Source: Trichoplax sp. H2
Lineage: Eukaryota > Placozoa > Uniplacotomia > Trichoplacea
Assembly: GCA_003344405.1 (NCBI GenBank)
Contig: NOWV01000227.1
Span: forward strand, 45,776 to 109,775
DNA: 64,000 nucleotides
Reading direction: 5' to 3'
Positions within the stretch are counted from its first letter, which is position 1. Every line of letters begins with the position of its first letter. Of the stretch, positions 51,681 to 64,000 are shown piece after piece. The notes beneath the pieces are model-generated. The model was not told the origin of the DNA, did not search any database, and saw only the letters and a program-made list of their open reading frames with translations. The translations under genes and the position numbers were made by a program.

Positions 51681-53906
51681 GGTAACTTAGTAACTTGATG
51701 GTAAAAATTCAATTTTGAACATCAATCAAAGACCAAAACAAATAGGCAATCGTGAACACCAGTGTTGTCCTGCATTTGACCAACTATTTGGCCCGTTCAA
51801 AATTTCTACCAATTTTTTACTGTACACTGTACAGTGTACTGTATACCTATTATTATTTTATTTGATTATAATTACAGTATATACAATATACCATTATTAT
51901 CTACACTGCTGTACATACATTGTACGCTACAATACAGCCGACTAGTATAAATTTACACAGTGGAAGTTGTTCACTTATGAAAACAACTCCCAACCAGTGC
52001 CTTCCAAAATAGAATCAACTACAGGATGACTAACGTTGAAGTTGAAGAAACAATGTCGGCCGAAGGCCGATCGAGTATAATTATGAATGAATTGATTATT
52101 ATTATAGAATAGGGACTGGATACTGCATCAAACGCGTAATTGGGTCTTGTATGTTGCTTGTTTCAAAGTTTCTTCAAGAGAAAACTAACGATATGCCACT
52201 ATATTTTGCGTTATTAAATGATATACCATCGTAATTTACCGAAATTGAATAATATGGGATTTTCCGATTTGTGAGCACGCTCAGTACGACACACAGCATG
52301 ATTAGAGTACATTGTATGTACTGTGTATTTTACCAACGTCTATTCGGTAACGATAATTAATTAATTATTTACAGTTAATACTGTCCTGTACTGTACTGTA
52401 CAGTAAGCGAAATAAGGGCGACTGGATGATTCAGCAAGAATCATAGTGACGACAATGATGCTGTTGTTAAAGTTACAAAATCAATTTTATAATTTCGTCC
52501 ATAGTCCTTGTAGGCTAGCAGTAGGAAATTGTTGGTCATGATTGGTCACATCATCCATAGTGATATCAATTTGTAGGGTTACTCTCCAACGATTGGATCA
52601 ATATCACAGAGAATGAATTGCAAATAATCAATCAATCACTCATGACATTGATAGGCACTATCAACATGACATGGTATTATTATATCGCAATAGATAGTTT
52701 TTGCAAACGGTAATTGCTCAGTAATGCACGTAATAATGCATTTATATGTTGCCTCAGCGCTTGTTTAAATAGATAGAACGAATCGCTAGCAATTTACAAG
52801 TATTATTCTGGACGGATTACTCTTGCTATTGCATGCAATAATATTTTACAACCTAAGGTATCCCCTCGAAATTGGACTATCATTAAAATTGAACTTGTAA
52901 TTGAGGCGTACCGTAACCGAATGTGAATGCTGATATCTTCTACAAGTACGACTAGGAGTGGAATAAACATGATACCAAGATAGCAAAATTTTATTAATCT
53001 TTTCAAATTTAGTAATCTAACGTACGCTCTAATCTTTGCACACACAAATATAGTAAGTACGTGCAATCGAATCTTGTCACAGCGCTGAAATTAAAAATGT
53101 AACAGAATTTCTAAATGTTTTCACATGTGTTATATAAGTTCTCCAAACACATTGGAGCATAATGAACAGCAATTTCTTTTAACAACATTTACATAGTTGG
53201 CGGCAGCTAATGTGCAGCAGGCTCACAAACTATATCCTTTCAAAGCAGAATGGATCTAGTAACACGGATAGTTCGTTACGCTCAACAGAATGAAGTAACT
53301 AAGGTTACTAACCATTGCACTACCAACAAAATGCAGCAAGTAGAAAGATCGGAATGTCAACTAAAGATTTATACGAAATGTTAACGGCTATATAAAAAGG
53401 TTCATCGAAGTGTAAAAATATCTTGTGCTATCCAATGTATTCGGATTCACTGGGACAAGTTAGCAATATACAATACTTCAAACATTTTCTTAATGCAGTA
53501 TCTACACGTTAATAGATATACAAGAGCTTAGTAATGCGCAAAAAATCGCTCATAATTGACGGATTGGTTGATCAATGCACTCCAATAGTTAAAGCACTAT
53601 CAATCCATGAAGATTTGCCACTAAGCTGAAGGAGTTAATATCCCTTTAAGGAGGCAAGCTTTCTATATAAAAAGCTATACAATTCACAGAAGAGTTGATC
53701 ACAATTATAATACAAATCCTAATACAAAAATATCAACGATCAACTTCTACGAGTATTGCCTCCAGTCAAATATAAATAGCTAAAGGCAAGATGAGTTTAA
53801 GCTACGAATACAAATTTCGCATTTGATTGTCAGAGGTAACTTAGAACTGGAAATCAAGTATTGAAAAATGTTTGAATTATCTAATCGATGACATATCTGT
53901 GTATAG
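51681..53906. other. Spacer between eIF1 and SETD2
   Basis: No exon was recognised. It contains sparse GTAC-repeat fragments (about 51820-51920 and 52380-52405) and a GC-rich 6-bp inverted repeat TCGGCCGAAGGCCGA near 52054. The part next to 53906 should be the SETD2 3' UTR. Confidence 0.5.
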
Positions 53907-56900
53907 TTATTCCATGTCTGGCATGACACCTTTATTGTCATCTTTTCGTTTGCTAGGTTCGTAAACAGGACCACACTTTTCCATGTATTGTCGAATAAAA
54001 TTTTTTATTCGATGCTTTACAGAATCAGTTACTCTTAGACTTTCACTGGGTTTTAAACGTTTAGTTTCCTTGTCCAGGACACCATACGATAACTAAAAAT
54101 GATAGTTTTGTTTGCATGATTTACAGGGTCTAGAAGTCTTGCAATAAAGTTAATTTATTGAACTTTATGATAATTAGAATAATTTACCTTGCGAGCTAAG
54201 GCTTTAAAGTCCTCCTTAGAAGTAATATGGCCGGTCTTACAGTCTGGCTTGCGGTACGGATTAAGATGTTCAATGATTGTTGGAGTAATCTACACAAAAG
54301 ATGTATTACGTTAAGCGCTTTCGTTATAGTCTTACTGTTGTAGTGTGAAAAATTGAGGGCCAAAACTACTTTTTCATTGATAGCCTTACAGTCGAATTTA
54401 TAATACCTTCTGTCTAAATTCTTCCTTAACTTTCTTATCAATTATTCTATCTTTGGTGTTTACTTTTACTTCTGGGTTCGATGTAAGCTCTTTTGTGCTT
54501 ACTCTTGGAGATAACGGTTGAATACCATCCTTAAGAATCAAATACGTTAAGTTGTATAATTACTGGACATAAGTTTTGCAAATAGCATAAGCTTACGAAT
54601 ATTCCTACCTTTACTACAGAATGATCTTCTACTTCGGTGCTGGCGGTGATGGAATCGTTTGTACTCGAAATTTTTTTAATTTTATCTGTAACATCTGTAA
54701 CGGTCGGCTGTTGCCATTGTGAAACTCTGCACAGTACGGGGTTGTTCAATTGATATTAGAGGAAATATTAGAAAAATGTTAAACTTGCACCATATACTAA
54801 TGCAAGAATATTATTTTTATAAAGATATCTGACCTGGTATGTATGTTATAATAATATATTCTTCCTTGTTGATCGATGGCGGCGCGCCAATCTGGTGGCA
54901 GAGGTGGAACATCTTTCAATGACTTCTGCTCGACATTTGAAGAATCTTGTGGCGGATCAGAAGCTGGCATTTCCTGCCTTTGTTGCTCTTGTACTTGATT
55001 CACAGCAGGTAAACGCGGAATAGGTTGTTGTTGCGCATGAAACATACGCAACTGATTGTATATAGCCATTTGTTGTTGTTGTTGTTGTTGATAGTACATC
55101 ATTTGATTCTGTTGCCACTGTGCTGCATAGGCCGTAGGATATTGATTGTAAACGGTTGTCGGCTGAATAGTAGGCGGGTTTACGTGATTTGACGCTGTAA
55201 CCGACGAATTCTGATTATCAGTTTCTTTCATTTCAGAATCGTTATTTATCGTAGAAGACTTTGGTGAAGGGGTATACTTATTGGACTTTTCATCACGTCT
55301 TTCGTTCCTATCATGACCTGATTTTCTCTCGTGATCGTCTTTACGATCTCGTTTATCTTCAAAACTTCTTGTTGGACTATCACGACTGCCACTTCTACGC
55401 TTTCGCTTTTCTGAATGAAGTCTGTCCCGGTCTCTATTAGAACGATGATCACGTCTATAGGAACTTGACCGAGGCGATGAATTACGGTAGCTCCTTCGGC
55501 GATAAGAATGTTCATGGTGGTGATTATGGTGTGAATAGCGATGTCTAGGTGGGGAAGAATCTCGTTTGTCCCTACTTTCTCTTTCACTAGATCCATTACG
55601 TTCAGAATTTTTTTCCACTGGATCACTCTCGGAATTTGTACCACTAATAATAGTTTCGATCTTTTGTTGGACACTTTTCGAGCTTTCTGGAGTACTAACT
55701 TCTTCAACGGTGACTTTCTTCGGGATGCGATATACTTCCTTTAAAGTGCTCCAAGATGAAAGAAGATCATTTGCTACCGTGGTAATTTCACTAGCATCAT
55801 CCTTGGTGATAGCTGCATCGATATGTTCATCCGATGACGCTATATTTTCGCTCATTTTTTCAGTATCATCTTCAATGTCCATTTTTACTTCAGTGATTGT
55901 ATCGGCTACAGAATCGTTTACTTGGCAAGGCATGTCTTCACTAGCACTACATAAGCTAGGAGAAGCACTTTCTTTTCCAAGGCTTATACTTGAATCTTCT
56001 TGGATATCGTTATTCTCGTCAGTAACAGTTTTCTGGTCCGAGTTTCTAGTAAGGTATTAAGTTAAATTTAATTTTAGAGTTTTACTAAAATATCGCATAA
56101 ATACGTAAAAGCGAAAACTAACTGATTAGGTAATTCCTCCAAAGCAACAGTTTTCTCAGTCATCCCATTAACGGTAATATTTTCTTCCACAGGCGTACTT
56201 TGAGCCCACTTTTTTACTACGTGCATTATTTTGCTATCTTCTAGCATATTGCGCGATGTAATAGGAAGCAACTTTAAAGTATGCAAAATCTAAATGTTTG
56301 AAAATCATGGAGAATGTTAATAAGGTTGAGCTAATAATTTTGACGCAAAAATATCGACGTTAACGTTAGATTTTATCACGAACTTCTGATCGTAACTCTA
56401 TGTCACTTTCATCGCTGTCTACCATCCAGCTCCAAAGCAAGGATAAACCATGGTACTTTACAAAATGCTTTAAATATACAGAACTTGCACTATCCTAGAT
56501 GAGAAATGATCGGTAAGTATATTATAAAGTCCGATTTATTTCACTCCATAATATAATGATGTTAAATGTGAGGATACTACCTGAAGGACATTAAGCAATC
56601 TCAATCGATGCTCCGTAGTTTCAGCTCGAATCATCAATCGACACAGTTTCAACGTAGAATCTACATCTTCCAAGCCTCTTTCATTTTCTGTTAAGGATTG
56701 AACTTCTTCTTCGAATTCCTATTGAGAAAAAATATCAGATTTAAACTAAATGAACTATAGGGCAGTTAAAAGTAGCAATATCTTAGAATTCTAACAGATA
56801 GTTCATCGCCATCTGATTCCGCAGCTGAGCCTTCATCTTTCTGGCGCGAATCTATACATTAATAATAATAAAACGTGAAATTAATATAATTAATTATGGA

Positions 56901-58775
56901 CTATGGCACACGATGATAATAATCACACACCATTCTTTGGTGCACCTAGGTAACCACGGCATTTTTCAGAGCCGCAATAACATTCTTGAACTTCTCTCCT
57001 ACGTAGAGTTCAATTTAGTCAGGGCATATTTTAATAAATGTAATTTTTCATATAAATTCAAACTAACCCGTATCGTTCGAACTGATAATCAAATGTTAGT
57101 TCAGTATTAGCTGGAATCTTTCGCAAAGTAAAGAAGCCAATTCTCAACATGCCATTTACCGTCCACTAAATAGAACGTATATTAGTTATATAATCTCTTA
57201 TAGGAGTACATCATCAATATAATACAGTTTAACAACATTAAAATTTTGATTATGTTGTATAATACCTTCTGCGTAACACAGTTAGGATCACAACTATGGT
57301 TAATAAATCTAGAGAAAGTGCCTTTACGTGATGCATCAATAATCTGGTGGTAGCCAAAAAAACATAATCTTAGATTTATAAAAGACGACCTATAGCTATC
57401 ATTAAGAGCATTATTGATCATACCTCATTTGGGCTTAGTGTCATGAAGTAGTAATGTTTAATTTTCTTCTTTGCGTAGTCGCGTTTTCTTCGTTCAAATT
57501 CTCTCAGATCGATAACTTCCCCGCAATATTCCAGTACGAATTGATTGCTATTACAAATTTTATTAACAAGTTTTTTGGTCAATGTTTTTCTAGTTTTTCT
57601 AATATTTCCAAATGGTTATCAAGAATACAGTGGTAAACATAGAACTTACTCTTCTAAATCTTCAAGAGTCCTTAATCCAAATCCCTTCTTCTCTGTCTTG
57701 AATACTTCAACTTTTGGGTACTCGGCCTGAAAGAAAGTTTATTATAACTGTAACTTTTACTATTCCTCAGCTACGATGGGATAAAGCATGCTCTATTTTG
57801 CTGCATGATTCAGATATACAAACCATTTGAAATCTACGATTGGTACAAAATTTCCCACAGGAACATTTAGAGCCGCTGTAATCATAATATACAGCATTTT
57901 AGATAGTTTTAACTAATTACAACAATAAATTTTTGCATAGGGTGGCAGATTTTTAAGTAGAATGTATTTAGATTCAAAGAGTAACTCTATTTTTAGGGAA
58001 ACATACCATTCAATAAATAACATACGGTTCAAGCAGTTTTCTCCGCAACCAATAAAGTTTGGATCATCTATCAAAAGCGAATAAGGTACTTATTTCAGCG
58101 TGATTTAAAAATGATTATAAGCGAACTTTGATAAATGTAATAACGAAATTACACTTCTAACGGTGACGCCGGTTTATCAGACTCTATTTGAACGTTTAAT
58201 ACAATCATAACAATATTCTAGAAAAATTATTTCAAGTGAGACTAACCTTCATCGTAGGTACATTCGCATGTCATATTTTTTATACGTTTATCCTTTGATT
58301 TTCTATTATACACGTAAAAGAGAGAGACAATATTGGAAGTAATCAATCAGTTAACTTTCGGTACCAAGCAGATGGAACTAAAATTTGTGCTATGGTAACA
58401 CTTTTTGATGGTCGAAAGTCGCTTATAATGCTGTCCTTCTAAACTCGTAAATGTACGTTCATACGGGGCGTTATTACAGTAATAAAACGTTAACAGAATT
58501 TCATGTCATAGTATCTTACCTTCCACTCAGGTAAGTATTGATATCCATCTGGTTAAATGCTGACAGCGGGTCGTCTGCGTTGCTGGTTGCCGATTTATCA
58601 TCATTGTCTTCCGTCGTCTATAAGCGGAATGAATTGCAGATGAATTAAAGAAATACTTCAATAGGCTCATTGGTTAATACGGTCTCATAAAAGTACAATA
58701 AATGAAAAGCATGAATTAATGTAGTCTCTAACCTTATTCAGAGTAGTCGCCTTATCATTTCCGGAATCGTCATTA
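53907..58775 (-). CDS. SETD2: Histone H3K36 methyltransferase SETD2 (5' end not found)
   Basis: Trimethylates H3K36 while bound to elongating RNA polymerase II (family knowledge). Exons in gene order: 58733-58775, 58520-58617, 58247-58302, 58007-58067, 57824-57875, 57650-57726, 57424-57547, 57266-57343, 57068-57165, 56931-56998, 56796-56851, 56581-56718, 56384-56494, 56123-56289, 54834-56045, 54609-54726, 54407-54529, 54188-54289, 53907-54092. About 989 residues are visible. AWS: MTCECTYDE, GCGENCLNRMLFIEC. SET: FVLEYCGEVIDLREFERRK, SRFINHSCDPN (cofactor and catalytic core), ELTFDYQFERYG. Post-SET: CYCGSEKCRGYLG. Then HGLSLLWSWM (LCI-like), SWSTLKEVYRIPKK, an Arg/Ser-rich stretch, a CAA-encoded Gln run, a WW domain (PLPPDWRAAID, IYYYNIHTR) and the SRI domain (HLNPYRKPDCK, EDFKALARKLSYGV). 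The first listed exon enters in phase 2, so at least one more 5' exon exists. Human is about 2564 residues, mostly from a long N-terminus absent here. Confidence 0.95.
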
Positions 58776-61700
58776 CTACATAGTTATAGATTGATAGAGT
58801 ACATAATTACACGGTGTACTTGCATATCATATCATAACAAAATCAAATGATAGAAATCATCATGCAACATTATTAACCAAGAAGAAAAAGCGCTATTGAG
58901 TAAAAATATGATCAATAGATCAGATAAGCCGATCGTAAGCAAAATTATTGCCGGTTGAAAAGCTATGCTGATGCTGTGCTAATTGGATAGTAACTTGCAA
59001 TGAAAATTATCAGTAACTTATTGATTATGAAGTATTTGTGATATGTGGATGGTCAATTACAAAGATTGACCAATAATCCATGTGATATTTTAATGGAATA
59101 AAATTGACTACAAGGCATATGCTACATCTTTACAAGCTGTATGAGTAGAGACTTTAATAAGAAAGTACGCCATTAGAGTATTTATTGTGTAAGCTGCGTT
59201 ATCCACTTATGAGAATTTTTATAAAACTATAAAGGTGTTGAGCCACCATTTCCATGGCAGTAGAAAAAGCGCTAAGCCCGACATCAATATAAACCCTAAC
59301 TCCAGGAATGACTCGATTTTAGTCTAATCACTAATTCAATCAATCCTCCCCAACATGACTATTTCAGCAAATAGCGCGCTTAAGAGGATAAAGTATGATG
59401 TGTTCTTGTAACAATTCTCACTAATACTGTATAATTAACACGCTATCACTATTTGGATTAATTCTACGTCCTAAATATTTAGTAAGCAATGCTAGCGATC
59501 GTTTGCCGATAGAGTCAAAATCCTAAAATAGTTTAACCATAGTTTAACTGACAAACTGACGGAAGGAATGACAAGCAAAGTGTTGGACATACGCACTGTA
59601 TCAACCATCGTTTTTAGCTAGAATGGCCATCAAATGTATTCTGGTTCGATCTAGAAAGGAGATTCTTGCGCTTTCTTCTTATAAAATATTGTAAATGTAT
59701 GCGCATCAATGTTTGATGTTGCTTATTAATAAGCGAAAGATTAACCCCAAAATAGGGTAATGTACATTAATATACGATAGCGTGAAGCGCATGATGAACT
59801 TAGTATTCAAGAGCCAAGTGTTTTATACCTTGGCCGAGCATTTGAACTTAATAATAGATGCATCCATCAGTCCAAAATGATGATTTTGCTCGGATGATTA
59901 ATCGACTGCATATGAGTAGGTGATTAAAATTGCTATCATTTTACTCTACTATAAACTAGCAATGTCCTATCGTATTTTATAGCATCTTCATTGCAGATCT
60001 TTAAAAAGTATCAAGTATTATAAGCATTCCTGATTAATGCATTCAAAATAAACGCTACATGTTGTTTGTATTAGCGTCAACGTCAGTGGCGCAGCGTTAT
60101 TAAAGTCGACGATTTGGTTACTATTGTAAAAATGATAGTACAAGTCATCAAGCTTGTTACAGATGTTTGATTCTAGCATAGTAACCTTGCATGTCTTCCA
60201 AATGGATATTTAGCACATGAAAATCAATTTATTAGTTAGGTGTTTTGCTAAGGGCTGGCCAGTTGGAGCTCTTTACGTAGCAGGAGTAGTTCACGGTTAT
60301 TTACTTTATCCTCAATTAAAATACAATCCATCCCATGTGGATGGATCTCCAACAAACACATACTACGGTATAGGGAGAGAAAGGTTTACACGAATCGATT
60401 GCATAGTTTTGCTATGGAATTGACGGAAGCTCCTACTCTATTTTATTAACAATTAGTGGACAACCATAACGGATTTAGGCGGCATTTTTACGGATGTTTA
60501 GTGCACGTTGGTGTAGATGCTTGTTAATCAATGTTTGTTACCGGGAGAGTCATAGCTAGTAGAAATATTCATCGATTGGGATCGATGATGTTGTAATGGA
60601 TTAACGGAGTAATGTGTTCATTTATGACAATATCATGGAATGGACGCCTTTCTGGTGAGCTACAGTATTGAAATGGTTTGAAGCTTTTTGCCACAGCGCA
60701 TTTTTGATCTGTGTATATCGGAGTGAGTGCTGATTGAATGCCGCAATCCACAATGATTGACGATAAAATATTGCTGACGGTATCGATCTTTTGTCGAGGA
60801 GCATTTGCAAAGTGGAATAGTGGCACAGGTTTTACTCTACCTTGGGGCTAACACGATGTCTAGTAGAATAGGTTAAGCGCTTAATGGACATAAAAGGATG
60901 GAAAATTTGCGATCCATGCTTACCTATCCTACATTGTCTACTGTCTATTACCAGCAACATTATTGACTATGCTTGAAGTCTTTTTTATTTGTACGTGCAT
61001 GATTGAATTGATTCATCATATACTTCATACTTGTTTGGTCATTTCTTTTGAGTTTTCAATTGATATTTTTAAAGTGTGTTGATGATTTTGCAAGAAAACT
61101 AGACTGTTGAACAATTTAAAGTTAGTATTTTGATTGTCAGTGGAAAGGACTTGACTGGTTTTCTTGACAAATTAGGCCAAGATCGTGATAGATAGACTAG
61201 GGTAAGTCCGGACAACAAGGGGTCATTTTGAAGAATACATGGGAAAGAAAGTAACCTGTAGCCATTGGTCAACACCATGTTGACAAGGCGATTGCGATTG
61301 AGAGAACAGTGGTCAAAAATAGATGATCTATGTACAGGAAGAGGCGGCTGTTGAAATGAAGATGATGATGTTGACTTGGCAATGATCAAAGTGATTGATC
61401 AAGTACATGGTCGTCAACAAGTCTTCATTTTTGTCAAGAGAGATTTGTATCAATAATAAACATAGGCAGAATGTACTTTAGTAGTGGATTGGATCGAGAC
61501 TTGTAAGCATGATGTCCACAAAGAAACTCTTTGGGCATAGGAGAAGACAAGTGTTTTTTTTTTTTTAGTAAGCCATTTGTAAGATTGCAATAGAAGAACA
61601 ACATGATGGATGATGATAACGACAGCAAATAATTTAGATGAAAAATGGCAAAGTTTAAATGTTGTGACCACTGACCGAGTTGGTGAGGCTGTCTTGTGAG

Positions 61701-62520
61701 TGTGTTTTTTCTCCCTTGATTTCATTTTATTGATTGTTGGCAATGGCTTGCTGCCTTCTCGACAATTCAATAAGCTGCTGTGGATGGATTCAAATTTATG
61801 CGTGTGTGCGTAATACCATGGGCTCAGTCGAGCAGAATCATACTATGTTGTCTCCAAGAATGGTCAAGAGAGTTGAACGTTGACAGGCTAGCGTCGCCAG
61901 TAATATCAAGGCGTCAAGATTTCAAGCTTGCCGTGGATAGTCCCAACGAAGCAGGATGGACTTTTGCTAATTGCAGCCAATTTCCAAGTAAATCCTTGCC
62001 TTTGACAAAATGCTCCAACTTATTCTTTCACCAGTTGAAATTCAACCAACCACTATGGTAGACACACACACACATGGAAAGTAGCTGCTACTGCTACTGC
62101 TACTACGACTGATGATACTATGAAATGACCAATCAATGGGTGGCAAGCAAGATGTACTCGATCTATCCTCTATGCAATCAAGCCAATGGTCAAGATTGGA
62201 TTAGCAAGAAAGGAAGAATTGAAATAGTGCAAAATAGCGACAGCAATTTTTACCTGTACAATTGGAGGTAGTCAAGTGGAAAAGCGCAGAGTAGACGAAA
62301 GCTTGTACAGGCGCAGTCTCGACACGGAAGGGCAAACTGCTGTTGGAGATTGAGTGCTTGCCGTTGGACCTTTGCTTTTTGACTGCGTTGAGCAAGTTGG
62401 TCGACTTTTCTTTCCTTTCTACTTACGAATGCTAGTTGACGCTGGCCCGTATGAGTAGCAAGGTCTTGCTTGACTTTCTGCAGGAAGAGAGTGCGTCGGC
62501 GCAAGCGATCAAGCTGCACA
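58776..62520. other. Unassigned region upstream of SETD2
   Basis: No gene could be assigned. The missing SETD2 5' exon should be here or further right. A 5-nt candidate ATGGC (59169-59173, minus) followed by GTACTT has the right phase but is too short to trust. From about 60,200 rightward, GC content rises and longer frames appear on both strands, for example minus 60569-60826 and 61099-61389 and plus 61780-62061. I recognise no family in them. Some could be exons of a fast-evolving gene. Confidence 0.4.
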
Positions 62521-62529
62521 GACCGCTGA

Positions 62530-63390
62530 TACTGTACTGGCCGTGACAGTGTACAGTGTCCAGTCCAGTGTTTGCTTACAGTATGTAGTACTCTACACTA
62601 CAGTCCAACTTCCAGGAGTCCACAGTACAGTAGTCTCTGCTGTTCAATTGACTACAGTACAGTACTGTACAGTATGTACGTACAATGTACAGTACTGTAC
62701 TGTACTGTACTTTGTCGTTGGACTTGAACTTCTCTACAGTGTACTGTACTGTACAGTACGTACAATGTACTGTACACTGTACCGTACTCTACTGTACTGT
62801 TGGACCTGAACTTCTCTACAGTGTACTGTACTGTACTGTTGGACTTGAACTTCTCTACTGTACAGTACAGTGTACTGTACAGTACTGTACACTGCACACT
62901 GTACCGTACCGTATTGTACTGTACACACAGTACCTTTGGACTTCAAATTGTCTACAGTGTACAGTACAGCATTGGACAGTACTGTATATTCCGTGGTAGC
63001 AATGCGCCAATAGCAGACTATGCCATGACCCCTTGACGCTGCAGTACTGTATGCGCTTGTAGCAATGTGCTAGGCAGGAAGAACCATTGCCCTTGACAGG
63101 CCATACCAACAGTTTTAGTCAATAGGCCAATGGATTACCCTACGCAAACGATGCTACGGTACTGATTTTACTGAGATATCAACTCTTTAGTACCTACTGT
63201 ACAGTACAGTCTACTCTATAGTCAGTCAACTACCAACAATTGTAGCTCATGGAATTTAGAACTTGCAAAGATGGCTGGAAAGAGAATACTATTGCCTGCC
63301 ATGGATGAATGAATCCATTTTTCTTCCCTATTGGCCACAGTACTGTACAGTACAGTACTATGACTTCCAACCCTACAGTACTTGAGGCAC
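62530..63390. repeat. GTAC-rich palindromic repeat island C
   Basis: GTACAGTACTGTAC-type sequence is dense at 62530-63000 and again at 63195-63215 and 63340-63380. It contains a sub-repeat TTGGACyTGAACTTCTCTAC starting at 62718, 62800 and 62839, with a diverged copy at 62936, each followed by TACTGTAC runs. Frames across it on both strands are repeat artefacts. Confidence 0.85.
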
Positions 63391-63619
63391 AAGTCCTGTC
63401 CCGCTTCAGGTAGGACAGCGTCGTATCTGTCTGTCTGTCTAATCTCGTCACTCGTCAGCAGCATGTGTTACGGCATGACAGACAGGCAGATGCCGCTCCA
63501 CTACCAATGAATGATGTCATTGGCGCTGTCAAAACACAATACAATAACAATGAGTATGAGGAGACAGAGGTCAAGCCGTGCTCAGCCAAAGGCCATTCTG
63601 CTGCGATAGCCAAATGCGG

Positions 63620-63862
63620 CTAGTTGTCCATTTCTTCACATGGTCTTTGCCAAGATCGTAGAGAAGAAGTTGCTTTCGCTTTCTCAACCTTTGCTAAGTG
63701 ATACAGGTAATGAGAAATGCCAATCCGATTGTACTGACTTACTGTCCAGTCAACATGATTTCTCCATTGGTCATCCGAGGATGAGGCACATGTGGACATC
63801 CATGACAAAATGATCATGGAGGAGACGAATAGGACAAGTTGGACGACTACCTTGACCAACAT
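63620..63862 (-). CDS. Possible secreted protein or its first exon
   Basis: Not recognised. The frame starts at 63862 with a signal-peptide-like N-terminus: MLVK, a hydrophobic core VVVQLVLFVSSMIILSW, then a small-residue region (STCASSS) suited to cleavage. Read without splicing it is 80 residues and ends EEMDN. A strong donor (GTAAGT) follows codon 40, so 63743-63862 may be exon 1. A continuation at 63640-63693 (QRLRKRKQLLLYDLGKDH) keeps phase, but its intron would be only 49 nt, short even for this genome. A coiled-coil-like frame at 62410-62530 on the same strand (LDRLRRRTLFLQKVKQDL) could be a later exon. Confidence 0.3.
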   Translation of the reverse strand: MLVKVVVQLVLFVSSMIILSWMSTCASSSDDQWRNHVDWTVSQYNRIGISHYLYHLAKVEKAKATSSLRSWQRPCEEMDN

Positions 63863-64000
63863 GGGTAAATGAGTTCGTTAACTATTCTCATTCATGATGG
63901 TCAAGGCAGTCATGGATGATGATGATTGGAAAGCTATTTTGCTTTCGACAGGTGATATTGGTCAATCATGCAGATTGACATCACTTTCTCCCACCTATGG
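63863..64000. other. Right edge of window
   Basis: No feature seen. If the frame starting at 63862 is a real first exon, this is its 5' UTR or promoter. Confidence 0.4.

Noticed and set aside
33494-54480. TTCGAA/TTCGAT-type matches to a tRNA B box
   Set aside because: No matching A box, cloverleaf or acceptor stem could be folded around them.
55566-56060. 164-codon plus-strand frame
   Set aside because: Antisense to the large SETD2 exon 54834-56045, whose minus frame is confirmed by WW and SRI context.
58385-58437. Possible extra SETD2 exon between the acidic N-terminal exon and the AWS exon
   Set aside because: The phase does not join with the flanking exons, whereas direct joining of 58520-58617 to 58247-58302 gives an in-phase protein.
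60217-60423. 68-codon plus-strand frame starting MKINLLVRCF
   Set aside because: No family resemblance and no clear splice partners; kept only as part of the unassigned region.
60569-60826. 85-codon minus-strand frame considered as a transposon or integrase fragment
   Set aside because: No catalytic motif or flanking inverted repeats could be seen.
62543-63109. Overlapping frames across GTAC island C
   Set aside because: Same repeat artefact; composition mirrors the DNA motif.

Overview
This window is animal nuclear DNA: AT-rich, with many small exons, introns mostly of about 70-400 nt and short intergenic gaps. The best guess is a placozoan (Trichoplax/Hoilungia-like), inferred from the base composition, very short introns and human-like protein sequences. 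No species-specific marker was found. I read eight protein-coding genes by joining exons across GT-AG introns while keeping phase, and by recognising the products. Seven of the eight have a start in the window; only the SETD2 gene clearly lacks its 5' end, and the TRAK start may be an internal Met.

Layout. 1-4018: no gene, several families of degenerate tandem repeats. 4031-11859 (+): TRAK/Milton mitochondrial motor adaptor. 12948-21141 (-): inversin (INVS), 37 exons, ankyrin repeats plus IQ motifs. 21142-23460: gene-free, with a 15-bp repeat. 23461-26927 (+): splicing factor CWC25. 28408-32457 (-): Golgi stacking protein GORASP. 32458-34373: gene-free, with a TACAGTACTGTA palindrome island and a tandem duplication. 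34374-36844 (+): homologue of human C7orf57. 38863-46697 (+): BBS9/PTHB1, 25 exons, with an RFX X-box-like motif 137 bp upstream. 48581-51080 (-): translation initiation factor eIF1. 51081-53906: gene-free, second palindrome island. 53907-58775 (-): SETD2 H3K36 methyltransferase (AWS-SET-postSET, LCI-like segment, WW, SRI), 5' end not found. 58776-64000: mostly unassigned, third palindrome island, and one possible secreted-protein exon at 63743-63862.

The genes do not form an operon and most are housekeeping. Two (INVS, BBS9) belong to ciliary biology; C7orf57 may too, but I cannot show that here. CWC25 acts in the spliceosome, eIF1 in start-codon selection, SETD2 in transcription-coupled chromatin marking, GORASP in Golgi structure and TRAK in mitochondrial transport. 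No rRNA, tRNA, CRISPR, viral or intact transposon gene was recognised. The most distinctive non-genic features are the palindromic GTAC-rich islands, the layered satellites at the left end and the X-box candidate at BBS9.
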